Source: Haemonchus contortus (taxonomy: Eukaryota; Nematoda; Chromadorea; Rhabditida; Trichostrongylidae). From it: a stretch of 64,000 nucleotides of DNA. The position numbers were made by a program, and so were the translations under genes. Shown piece by piece: positions 49,201 to 60,309 of this stretch (the first letter of the stretch is position 1; every line of letters begins with the position of its first letter). The notes under the pieces are model-generated. The model did no database searches. It was not told the DNA's origin and worked only from the letters and a program-made list of their open reading frames with translations. The DNA is taken from positions 1,378,869-1,442,868 of the forward strand of contig LS997563.1 of assembly GCA_000469685.2 (NCBI GenBank). The letters are read 5' to 3'.

Positions 49201-51938
49201 TTAACATCGGAGGTTCTAAGGTGGCCGCCGATACGTTTGGCGTCGACGTCGGCGGCAAGGGCATTGGCGTCACCTGCTGAAAAACTCTTATAATGGTAGA
49301 ACTAGCAAAATTTACATTCACATGACTCAGGCACTGATCAAAAATAATATAAAAAAGAAAAAGAATTAAACTAACAAAAAAACAGGGTGTATAACTGTAC
49401 TGAGCAAGCGATGCTTTGTGTTAAAGCCGCAGTATACCCTCCCTATTACTAGCCATTTCTATATGATATGATATCCTGAGTCCATGAGGGTGAACCTTTA
49501 AGCCTGGCTACAATCCCCTGAACCCTCTAAAGCAGAAAAAAAGTGGGAAAACCCGATGACATAAAAATCGTCCTAGGTAACTGGGCCGCAAAAGCCGTAG
49601 TGACCCAGACCTAGAAAGTGTGCACGTGCATGTGGAGATTTCTAACATTCTTAGACCTACGTGAGAAGCTAATTCAATCTAAGAAGTAAGAGGTATAAGA
49701 TAAGATAATAAGATAAGAATAAATAAGATATTAGAGTTTCGTACACTTCAACTTCAACGTTGGGTCTGAAAATACTACTCAAGTTGGCCTTCATGAAACG
49801 TTTCTATGACACTCACCTATTTCAACAGATATTTATTAAAAGTAATGCATCAGCAAATCTCCCTATGTGTCCTTAATAAGAACTGCATGAATAAACGGGA
49901 AAGAAGATCTCTCCCAAATCAATATGGTGAACCCTTTTGAAAAGTAACCACTTCTGATACAAGTCCCACAAATGAGCGACGTCAAGGAGTGGAATCTGGT
50001 TGAGCTGTATACCGCAAGGTTGAATAATTTAGGTTGCACAACGAAGAAGTCGCACTGAGGAGCTGGTTCGAAAATGGGCGACCGGAGGATCGGAGTGAGA
50101 CTAGGCATATAAAAGTAAACCATTCGGCAAACCCCTGTTCCTTCTTTTCGTTTCCCCAGATTCGCAACATCACACTGAACGCTATATTTCCACCTTGTTT
50201 CAAATCCAACTGTTAGTCACATCAATCCCTGAAGTCTACCTCATCACAGAATCTGCTGACTTCGTTGTTTACCGATAAATCACCTCCTTCTTAAGCTGTA
50301 TACGCTTCGCCCTCAGCCTCATCACCCTGAACACCATAAACATCGAATACGACAACGTCGACGACAGTGTTTTCGCTACGGCTTCGTTCACGCTCATAAC
50401 ATGAGTGACTAAATGGGTAGAACAACTCGATGGGGACCGTGTGCGACGACGAAAACATGTTATTTCAGTGCTCTAACGCCCTTTCATTCCGATGTTGTAC
50501 ACAATCCGAACCACGAGTGAGTATACTATTTTAGTAAGAGTCAATCACTCAATTAAGAAGTTTGTAGTTCATTAGTATTGTTCGATCAAAGTAATGAACA
50601 ACACGAAAAACAGCAGCAGTATTGTTGCCACTTCACAACAATGGGAGAAAACGGAATAGAGTAGAGAGTTTGTAACATATTATCAATAGGCCAATACTCA
50701 TGACCTTACAGACTACAATCTTAGAAAAAACCCACGAAACTCCTGATCTCCACTCATCCCTCACCCACTAGCTCAACAGGCTTTGACATCAGACATATCC
50801 AAATTTGACTTCTATGGGAAACCTAATTCAAAACCTATTTCGCTGACTCCAATCCCAAGCAAAGCGGTCTAAGCGTAAAACATGAAAAACTCGTATGGTT
50901 GAGCATTTCTATGACGTTATACAGCATTGATCAGACCTTGCTTACAATTAGATCACTCTCTTTCACGAGTCAGCATGGCCATTAAAAGGCTAAATTGTTC
51001 TACTTATACCCAATAAACATGAAAATGATCAAAAAATACGATTAGTGACATTGATTTAAAAAGAACTTATCCCTCAAGCAGGATGACGCAATTACACGAA
51101 ACGAATTTTTCACACTTGGTTCATAAAAATCTGTGTCTATAGATCCCGTCTATGTACAAAGTCTCCTTGAAAAAATGCCAGCTAGCCAAAGAACCTTCAA
51201 GAATATTGGCTTCTCCTTTAGTAAAAAAGACAAGAGGCGCTGTCCTGTTGCAAACCCAACATTGTAATTTAGAAGGAAGCTAACCACATTGAAGGGATAG
51301 CCCCAAATTGTAGCTCAACTCGATTCAACACCAATGTTCAAAGCTTCAACGTCCTTATTTTAACCACGAATATCACAAAAAAAGTTCGCCCACTGTGGCG
51401 TGAGCCAGCAAGTGAAAACCAGCTTCAATATGACAAATTTTTGCAACAACTATCTCGTCCACCTTTTTTTACTGACTGATTCTATACCGACTACGGGAGT
51501 ATGAGCAGCTCCGTTCTTTGTTCATTTCGTATTATTTAAAAGAAGTTTTGAATATTAGTCGGAAAAGTTTCACCATATGAAGACAAAAACGACAGAAAAA
51601 TAGAAAAACAAAAACCAAACACTGAGAAATAACAACAACGTATAAAAGAAAAAAAAAACCAATGAGAAGTTCACACACTGTGAGATCACGAATCTTCGCC
51701 GACGTTTCCAGATACCGGCATTCGCATTGACTGAATCCCTTGATTGTCCATACATGACTGAAATTGAACACTTTGAATAAAACAATACAGCTTGCTGATA
51801 CCAAGAACGGCTCCACCAACTCCAGCCTCTCATTCGAGTGATCAACGAATAAGCAAGTCCTCACCTGTGATTTACAGAACGGACCTCCGTCGTGGACCAG
51901 CTATCAGCAGGTCGTAATGGACCCGCACAATCGGCCAT
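43230..51938 (-). CDS. MATH-BTB (BATH) protein, MEL-26/SPOP-like CUL-3 adaptor (11 exons, 403 aa)
   Basis: Members of this family bind substrates through the MATH domain and Cullin-3 through the BTB domain, directing ubiquitination. Coding exons, 5' to 3': 51938-51865, 51757-51679, 49276-49136, 45562-45455, 45303-45139, 45049-44960, 44466-44365, 44205-44080, 43986-43858, 43765-43621, 43282-43230 (TAA). All junctions keep frame. MATH spans residues about 16-175: HVWTIKGFSQC, then FRIRLHPQGNKE, then GYFEYIRRDLL. BTB spans about 200-295: LSDFTIVVGDKEIPVHK, VVLSARSPVFAAML, MYMYSGRSPN, LLAAADRFQL. A 3-box-like helical region follows (296-386), then a short basic tail (PTKRIRL) recalling the SPOP tail. 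Exon 3 adds a Pro/Thr-rich insert (TPMPLPPTSTPN) inside MATH. MEL-26, which targets the katanin MEI-1 in C. elegans, is the closest relative I recognise at a similar size. Another bath gene is possible, so no symbol is given. Introns 2 (2.4 kb) and 3 (3.6 kb) are large. Confidence 0.92.
44286..44306 (+). repeat. (AAAT)n microsatellite
   Basis: AATAAATAAATAAATAAATA in intron 7 of the BATH gene, about 60 bases from exon 7. Confidence 0.7.
45563..49135. other. Intron 3 of the BATH gene (3.6 kb), no nested gene seen
   Basis: Contains a short imperfect tandem tract near 46080-46150 (CTAATAgCATCTCgATC-like units). Its open frames have no recognisable homology. Confidence 0.5.
49678..49733 (+). repeat. 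GATAA-rich simple repeat
   Basis: A run of AAGATAAGATAATAAGATAA-type units in intron 2 of the BATH gene. Confidence 0.6.
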
Positions 51939-51950
51939 CAGACCACAAAA

Positions 51951-51957
51951 ACTGAAA
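51951..51957 (-). other. Probable spliced-leader acceptor of the BATH gene
   Basis: The minus strand reads GTTTCAG with cleavage before 51951, thirteen bases upstream of the ATG at 51938-51936. No coding exon was recognised upstream. This fits a trans-spliced first exon, or an acceptor following a non-coding exon. Confidence 0.5.
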
Positions 51958-54258
51958 CAAGAACGCAGTAAGGCACAAAAGTGCGCTTCATTAAAAGCAT
52001 AACACGATTGGAAAGCCGGAATCACGAAGCATTGATGAGGGAGAAAAGAGACCTCGTAGAAGAGTGCTGTTCTGCTATGATACACAACGAACGAACAAGC
52101 GGTATTTATGAAATGTCAAAGGAAATGCAGGAACAAGATTTCAAGAGTAAAAATTATAGATATAGACGATTAACTTCTGAATATGATAAAAAAAGATTCA
52201 AAAGCGGGAATGCTTTGCGTATGAACCTAGTAGCTAATAACTGACCTTTTCAACGAAGGTAAAAACATCTAATCAGAAACAAAAAAAGTGATTGGTAAAG
52301 AATGAACGGACAATATAAACGACATGGAAAGGACACTTTTTATGAGGTTGAAGAAATTGAAATATGTGCATCGTAGAGGGCAGTGCTATACTGTTTACCA
52401 GTGTGCAGGGCCATAAAGCTCAATGAGAGAAAACACGAAAATATTTGCTTTAAAGTTGTGTTGTGCTACCATAAATTAATTCATAATGAAAGCTGATGTG
52501 CTATAACGTGTAATAAAATCATTGTACTACTAAAGCAGTGAGGTCTGACGCCTGCACTTTACACTTGCCTCGTAGATCGAACCCTCCAAGGCGAGCAAAC
52601 TCTTCATTCCTTTATGTCCACGTATTAGATGCTCTCGTCAAGCCTCGGTCACGACGCTATAACTTTGACCATGAAATGCCGCTTAACTAGGAAGAATCAA
52701 TGATTTTTTTTGACATCCACGTTTTGAGGAAGGCCACAAGGCCGAAACGTTAGCCGAATAAAGTTATAGTATATTGAGTGATGCTCTACAGAACATCTCG
52801 TACATTAACTAGTAGAAACAACTCATGGGATAGGGAGTTCCAACAATGCCTCTACCTACACCCACCGAACGATCAAATGCTCACAGAAATGTAAAAAAAA
52901 AGAAAATAAGAAATTATACAGTTTTTGGAAATTGTTAAACTCGCTGAGAATGACGAGTATGGGCCTTAACTGTCTATTTTTACCACTGCAATGCTTTCAT
53001 AAGACATGTAATATATGTATGCGGTGAATACATGAATATTCAAAAAAAGAGAACGCTAAAACTGCTATCAAATGCACCAAAAAAGCGAGGGAAAAAAAAG
53101 AAAACAGAAATGAACGAGAACGGAATCATTTACAAAGCAGTTTCTACCGGTAACTTTCTTCAATTCGAGAATTCGCGTATCAAGCTCACTCTTCCGGTGC
53201 CATCTCTACTCAAACTACCAGTCACTATAACATTTCGGTGATATCCACCATAAATAAAGCTTTGCCGTATCCAAAAAAAAATAAAGTTATTCAAAAAAAA
53301 ACTTCATGATCATTGAGAGAGTTCGCAGAAACGAAAATCGTTGAAAGAAAGGCAGCTTTAAATTGTGGCTGTAAAGCAGATGTATGACCAAGCAGGCAGA
53401 CGCCCAAAAAGGTAAAAAAACAGAATGCACCTGCACAGCTTACAGCTTAACGGTTCAACACTGATATTGACTGCGGGATCTCGGTAGTATATAAGAGCAC
53501 GGCGCCAGGATAGCGCAAACAAGGGTTCGAGTTCCGTCCGAAGCCGAAGTTTTGATCACAAATCGCCGTGAACTTTGTACGATTGAATATCCATTTTTGA
53601 AAACCATAAGTTAGTGAGACACCTGTCTCACTTAAGCAAAAGCTAGCAGGAACGGGCGATTAACCTTTTCCCAGATGAGTCCAGTACGGATGATACGACG
53701 CCGAGGAATGAAAAACTAAGCACGGCTGACATGATCATAATCCAAGGCAGCTCAGGGAATCACTTCAGGTTCTGTCACTAGAGCAAGTTAGAAATTCAAG
53801 CGAAATAAATTCCTTGTAATTTGATGATACACTAAGGCACACCTGCCATCAATAATTCTAGTCGTAAAAAATTTCGAACATTACACTGGGTTTAACCAGC
53901 ATGTGATAACAACGGTTATGTTGTTAGTGATTAACGCGCTTCAAAAGAAAACTCAAAACATGCTGATGTTTTGCAAAAGATTTCAGTTTCGGAGACTCAA
54001 CACAACAAATGCCACACACTGTAAACAGCTTATGTAAAGAAGCTTCTAGTGGCTTGCAAGTTATAAGGGACGTTAATCAAACAATATCTCGGAGTGTCTT
54101 GCCTCACCTGAGAGCTAATCCATCCTGGGATTGCTTCATAACTTGAACTCGTCCAGTAACAGGCGTGTTACTGTAATAGAAAAAGAAATACAACTACTAT
54201 TCCGAAAAATCTTGGGAAATGTAGGCTTCATCATAGCGCGCATGCGCTTTACATAATA
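51958..54258. other. Upstream flank of the BATH gene, no gene recognised
   Basis: Contains an 87-codon charged frame at 51981-52244 (plus) with no recognised domain, and the second hammerhead-core-like repeat. A pol III-like GGGTTCGAGTTCC occurs near 53523. Confidence 0.35.
52722..52752 (+). ncRNA. Hammerhead-core-like motif, copy 2 (candidate)
   Basis: TTGAGGA, a spacer with GGCC/GGCC able to pair, then GAAACGTTAGC. It aligns gaplessly with 38031-38061. The first core base is T instead of C, so this copy should be inactive if it derives from a ribozyme. It could equally be an unrelated dispersed repeat. Confidence 0.28.
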
Positions 54259-54594
54259 GTGATTTTGATTGACTGCCTAAAACCTATCCATGCTCTGCAA
54301 AAGCCAAGCCACAATTCGACAGAGAACGACTCATTCGTTAGTAGTATTGAGTACCCATTTTCCAACTGCTTTAAGTCGAATTCTATACAGAAATATCAAG
54401 GAACGGCTGAGGCGCTTCTCCTTAGGCAGTGCAATAACGAAAGAAACCAACTAATGCTCTATCGACCCACAAATGAGGTCCATGCCGAGAAAGCGACTTC
54501 TGCAGAGAACGATAGTTCACAGCTGAGTGAAACCGGATCTACGAATGGTAATGAGTTTTGCCTTCTCCTACTATACAGTCCCGGCTTTCGCTAG
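54259..54594 (+). CDS. Doubtful exon-like open frame
   Basis: A 111-codon frame encodes a polar, Ser/Asn/Glu-rich product without a recognised domain. A possible acceptor (TTCGACAG, near 54320) and donor (AATG|GTAATG, near 54550) bracket it. No neighbouring exons were identified, so it may be chance. Confidence 0.18.
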   Translation: MILIDCLKPIHALQKPSHNSTENDSFVSSIEYPFSNCFKSNSIQKYQGTAEALLLRQCNNERNQLMLYRPTNEVHAEKATSAENDSSQLSETGSTNGNEFCLLLLYSPGFR

Positions 54595-54776
54595 ACAGAT
54601 GCTCCAAAATTTTGGAGTACAATTGCAACGATAAGAATCAAACGAATCCAGTTTCACATAATATCTCAATGACCCCATATGCCCATATTAGCATTAACAC
54701 TACGATCCACGTTACCTATTGGAAACGAGTTCCTTACTCGAAACACCGCTTTCTGGGAATCTTAAGGGCTTCGTAG

Positions 54777-56749
54777 AACTATTCGAGAAACTCTAAACTA
54801 GGATGCATTAAGTAAGAGTTTAGTACAGTCGAAGATCAAAACCACTGAAATAAGCTAACACGAACAAATCGATTGAAGGATGGATGGTAGGTTGCTTTGG
54901 AAGGATTTTAAGCCGAAATCATCGAAGATTCTCCTTTTAACATGAGACCATCATCGAAGACAGCGGAAAGACTAAGAATGAGGAAATATGATAGCATCCC
55001 AGAAACGACTGAACATTAGGCATTAAAAACGCGTGCAGTCACGAGGCGGAGTCACGGAGACGGAATAACGAAACGAGTTTCAGGAAACTGTACATGTGAA
55101 CATGTGCCCGGTACACATTGTATACCGTAATACACGTCTTGAGACCACAAACACATAAAAAGAAATTCTGGCGATATTTTTTCGATATTGTACTAGGACT
55201 ACAAAACATCTGTCTATTTTCCAATTCTATGGAGCCAGATTTTTTTCCTCATCTACTGCTTTTCATAGGTTAGACTGAGATTGCGTAGAAATGCTTTAAT
55301 GTAATGTTACGATTTGTAGACTGTCGTTTTCAGTTGTTTTTAAGGGCTGAGTGGATAACGTGGAAGGTCGAGTGGAAGACTAAAATATTTGAAGATGAAT
55401 GTTAAGACATTCTTGTATTGATAATGCATTGTTTAAATAACAGAGAAAAGGAGAGGAGAGAATATCTTTTTTTCACAATTAGTCATGGTACTATATAAAA
55501 AAAGGTTCTTAGTTTTTCTCGAGTCAAATGAATATAACAGCCACCGCTGTGATACATGAACATGAGATTCATTATGTTACTAGTTTGTTATTCATGTGTA
55601 ATAATAATAATATCAGTAGGAAGAGGAGTATCATGGAAGCACGGCAGTTCTACCGCATAGTGGCCTCACTACGTTTCAGCCTTTTCCACTGATCCTCTAG
55701 GGCTATTTTTTTACAAAACGATCAAAAAATGTCTGATTAGGTGATTCAATGTCTTCTTCTCAGTGTGATCACCCACAGATGATGGGTAAGGAAAAATGAC
55801 ATTTCTCCAAGCATAATCCGAATAGATAGTTTTGATGTGAGAAAAATTTCAACAGCAACTGATAAATTGGAATAATTTGAGTTACAGACGTCTCAATAAC
55901 GAATACTACTCGATAGCATTGGGAACTCTTTCATATCTTGGTTATATGCCCATTTAACCCCTGTTTCCTACCGAAAGCGACTGCTCACTGTAGTTAGGCC
56001 TTATAATTAACTGATCTAAAACTCAGAGGCCCTACAGTATTTTCAAACAAAACAATTGCTCAGAAGAATGAAAGAAAGTTCTGGAACATCTGGAAATGAC
56101 CTAGCCATCGATGAAGTAATTAGTCCGGTGTAATAGCGTATGACATTTGTCAAGGGTCCAGAGGCCGCCCACGTCAACCCCACAATGACCCGACTCCACG
56201 GCCGTCATGGGCAATTCTAACGCTGTAACCGTAGGATACATAAAGACTAGCGGGTAAGCACTATGGCATTGTTTAGTTCACAATCAAAATGAAGATCTAA
56301 TTGCCAGAAATTAACGAACGAAATTAAGCCATGCATTCTATTGGATTAAGAACTTCAAACCTGATTGAATGGTATTGAAGCATTCGTGAGGTCACGGCAC
56401 GCTTCTTGAGGCAAAGATTCGTAAACAATAAGTACATTTTTTAGTCCTACGTCACGTGAGCATAGAAATAAACAGGTTAGGGCATACAGAGAACATACCG
56501 AGATAAGAAGAGTTCAAAACAGGAAGTGCACGTTGGGTACTTCCCCATAAAAAATATGTCAACTTCCAAAAGCCCTTTTGGGACAGGTACTGAGATAGAA
56601 GAAATAGTAAACAAACTGGAATACTAGGAATTAACAAAGCGATTAAATTACTCTCAAAAAGTTGTAATACGGTGATAATTCGGGAAGACTTGATCTTTAA
56701 TGTCTTCTTAGAAGGAAGAGAAGGGATCAGAATTGGAACCAACAGATTA
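54777..56749. other. No gene recognised
   Basis: AT-rich noncoding sequence with only short frames; no clear repeat partner in the window. Confidence 0.35.
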
Positions 56750-57460
56750 GTCCGTTATGGCGATGGTAGCGTTAGCGGAACCGCGCTACGGAAGGAGTTG
56801 GGTGAGTTTTTGAGCTGAACGGTTACGCGTCGTACACGATGATGTGCTGTGCTGCGTTGCGCTACGTGGCGCTGAGTCAGTCAGCCGGCACGTACGGTTA
56901 CGCCTCAGCGGCACAGGGGCTTCATGGGGACGACAGTAACCCGGAACGGCGATCCCTTCCCTGGTCGAACATCACATCACTAAATTGCAACGGTGGTGTC
57001 CCAGCCCTCACCTAATCCTGGACCCTAAACAACTCTGTTGGACCATCAGTGACGTCGTGGCTCTGTGGCTGGAAGAATCTGTGCCCCACAAACTTTCCAT
57101 GGAACGATTATCAACTTTCGAACTGGCCTATCAATTCCTTCATCCTTGAGAATTGCCGGGAATTGTACCACCGCTGACGTGTGCCTAGACCCACTTCTTA
57201 TCTCATTGTATGAGAGAAATTATTGTTCAAATGGCTTCCAAAATCCGACGGTAAGTCGGATGCGTGGCGCATCCGAGAATTTTGTGCTTACCGTTCACAT
57301 AGGCACAAGTAAATTCACCTCACATTCGAACTTTGATCGGCTGCTTAACCACTTTCGGAGGTTGGCCGACAGAGGTAATAGTAAGGCCAGATGGTTTGAT
57401 CCAAGGAAAACGATGTGGCTCGGAACAAAGGCACTAAATGGGCCGACTTCCCTGTAATAC
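56750..57460. other. GC-elevated stretch with a 130-codon frame, nature unknown
   Basis: The segment near 56755-56960 is clearly more GC-rich than its flanks. A plus-strand frame runs 57065-57457. I recognise no domain. A small inverted GGATGCG/CGCATCC pair lies near 57258. It may be a repeat fragment or a decayed gene. Confidence 0.25.
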
Positions 57461-58214
57461 TGCCCACAATCGGGACAATAACAGTAATAATTTAAGTGGA
57501 CTGATACTCAGCATTGAAACCGTTATTGTAAATCTCGATTGTCAGCTAAATACTTGGAGTCGGCATTGAGAAAAAAGGAAAACACATCTATGTTTCCAAG
57601 CATCAGAACAGGCTTCAAAATGGGAAACGGGTGGATGGTTAAGAAATGCCGAAGCGGTGATGAAACGCCCACAATGACTCAACTGAAGTGTGTCTTATCT
57701 CTCAAGAAATGAACGAGTCATCAGAAAAAAAGTAAAAGAAAATGAAAACAGATAAGTCAAAGAGACAATGCGAGTGAAACTGCTGATTACGATTTACAAA
57801 AAAAAAAACAGAAAATCATCCAGGTAACATCTTTAGACCAGGAAAATACGGTGGTAAACGGATGAGAGTGAAGCAAAATAAGCAATGTATTCAAATTACC
57901 GTACTTTCATAAGGAAAACTGTAGGAATACTGTGATACCTGTCGAAATTATGTGAAATTATTACTGGTTGATGAAAGGTCTCTTCGCAGGAATACGATGA
58001 TTTTCGTGATAGCAAAGGGAAAAAACATGAAAATTTACCTCATTCCTCTCTAGAAAATCAACTCATATATAAATAAATCTAAATAAATAAACAATTGAAT
58101 ACATTTAAGCAGTAGACCACAACAAATCGTCATTTACTTTAGAAAATGTTTGAATAATAGCTTCCTAGTTTTCGAGAAGAAAGATTCTGGGAGAAAGACC
58201 AAAGGTAGGTGTAT

Positions 58215-58630
58215 AGGTGAAGGGCGCCGTCAGCATAAAGCACAACCAGGAGGCTCGTCCTCGAGTCGGGCGTTGGTCGTATGACGGGAGACGACCAAAG
58301 TTCGCCCAACGACCAGAAAGCATCGCGTGCGGCGGTCGGCGAAAGAACTCACGCACTTTATGCACCCATCGCAGCCGCCGCCGACGACGTCGCGCACAAT
58401 TAGGCGCCAGGCGGCGGCGCTCGACGGTGATTCCCAGTCGGCGGCGGTCCCCTGAACTGCTGATACTCCGGTCTCACGCCCTCTGATTGTTGATCCTTCG
58501 TCGGGCATACTTGATGAGAAGTGGTGCCCTTTGATCAGAGCTCGGGACCGGCTCACGGGTGGCCTCACATGTTTAGTTGCACGCAAATCTCCCTCGGGCG
58601 CCGTTATTCCGCTCCGTCTCTTCACTAAAG
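58215..58630. other. GC-rich island
   Basis: About 410 bp rich in CGGCGG/CCGCCG and CG dinucleotides in an AT-rich neighbourhood. Frames stay open on both strands (58217-58486 plus; 58230-58625 minus), as expected from composition alone. A hairpin TTGGTCGT/ACGACCAA lies near 58271-58297. I could not assign it to a gene or a repeat family. Confidence 0.4.
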
Positions 58631-60116
58631 ATCATGAATACTGAGTAGATCTCTGGCATAGACGAATTAGACTCGATTACACGACAACAACTTGGCTGAG
58701 GTAGTTCTCTAATGCGATATTGCAAAACGCTATGATTGCTGGGCACTGGACACCTCTTTCTTCATAAATGTTTACTGCAAATCGCCTCAAATCACACTGC
58801 CAGCATGATGTGGAGCATGAACAGTGAACTCTTTTCTCCCTTTTTATCCTCGTTATCACAACTAATTATAGGTTACACGTGTACTTTAGTCCAAGCGTTG
58901 CTAAAGGCCGGTTGGTTGATTCAATGGAAGGATATGAGAGCAACGCCGAGGAGTAGAGCTAGTAAGTAGTCCCCTTTCACCTCTCACATCTCTGTTTAGA
59001 GATCTGATCATAAAGCGACCCAGACCCTTCAAACCTCCCATCGATCTGGGCTGTAAGCAACCATGTCGGAAAGTGCGGAACAGCGACTACAACGCAGACT
59101 TACTCTCGTTCTGTTGTAGTGCAAACCAAACAACTGGCACTGCGATTCTGAATGGAAATGGAATGCATGGCGCGTTCTATAATGAGATCGAGGCATCAAT
59201 GCATTTCGTCCTCAAGCGTTACACAAGAATGGAAGCAGATAATAGAAACCGTATCATCAGGAAAATCGGTCATCACAGTCGAGCAGGTCATTTAGGTCAG
59301 CATACGCCATGTGTTCGCTTTACATCCATAATTGTTCACTTCACTTTCACTTCAGACATGGAGCTAATTTATCCAAGATCTTCTGCTTTAGAGGAAGGAC
59401 ACCATTCGAATCGTTAACAGTCGTTATTAATTGTGAAGAAAAATATTTGTAATCAGTAAAGATCTGTGTTTATCCTCTCAAATTTGGAACATGAAGGCGG
59501 TAGACCACTTTGGTTGCACAATGTCTCCCATTTTAACCCGGTAATATGTCAATAGACAAAGATCTGTCGGGAAGAAATGAGTTTAACGAGGGGCAGGTAA
59601 AGGGATTAGCGGCTAAATAAAGCTTCGGAGAAATCTATAATGGACTTACGCATTTACGTGTAACGGACCTTATGATTGCAAAACTAAGAAATGTAAGACT
59701 TCCAGGCTTTCCAGCTAGAAATAAGGTTTCGATTCAGGGCATATTCAAAACAACACATTTCTCTGTCTCTCTCTAAGAATACATGGGCTTTTTTTGTGTT
59801 TTGTTTGAGAAGCTGTTTCGGCAGCAGATTGCACTTTACGTCAGATGCTTTTAGCTGCCAGATGTATCAAATGTGGCTGAGACCGCTTAAACGCGTTGTT
59901 TCTCTCACCCGAGCTTCTCCCTTCAGAACTCATAAACGATGGAGAAGTCAGCTTGTCTAATCAAATTATTTGGAACATAAAAACTCGAAAAAGTGAACTC
60001 GAGGAGCGATCAACAGGGGCTGGATCCGGGCTCACGAAATCGTAACCATTATATATACTCACGCTATACCCTATCAGGAAAGGGACAAAGTCCTTGGCGT
60101 CAATCAGTCCGTTTTC
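58631..60116. other. No gene recognised
   Basis: Only short unrelated frames on both strands, with no splice-supported exon series. Confidence 0.35.
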
Positions 60117-60309
60117 GGGAAGCGCCCTCGCATTCGGCCTTTATTTAGAATCCATATTGAATGTTATATGGCCTGTACAACAACACCTCGAGTGGGCAGC
60201 CAACGTACAGATAGGTGCATTTATTCTCCCAGACGCGTCTGGTATCACTCAACAATCCACTATTCGATCCCAGATCCATGGGTGTGTGATAGTGCGCCAC
60301 CACTACACC
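60117..60309 (-). mobile_element. tRNA-derived SINE, copy 4
   Basis: The tail complement GGGAAGCGCCCTCGCATTCG starts the element. The body complement GTGCATTTATTCTCCCAGAC follows, then GCGTCTGGTATCA. The minus-strand head contains GTGGTGGCGCACTATCACAC and GGGATCGAATAG. It is the best-preserved head among the minus-strand copies. Confidence 0.75.

Noticed and set aside
49175..49215. Plus-strand CTGAGGA, 13-base spacer, GAAACGTTA, resembling the hammerhead-core motif
   Set aside because: It is the antisense of a conserved MATH strand (LTFRIRLHPQG) in exon 3 of the BATH gene. The match is best explained as coincidence of codon choice.
51981..52244. Charged 87-codon plus-strand frame beside the BATH start
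   Set aside because: No domain, no partner exons, and it sits where the BATH promoter/outron should be; evidence too weak to call.
58230..58625. 131-codon minus-strand frame in the GC-rich island
   Set aside because: Open frames exist on both strands, as expected in GC-rich DNA; no recognisable domain.
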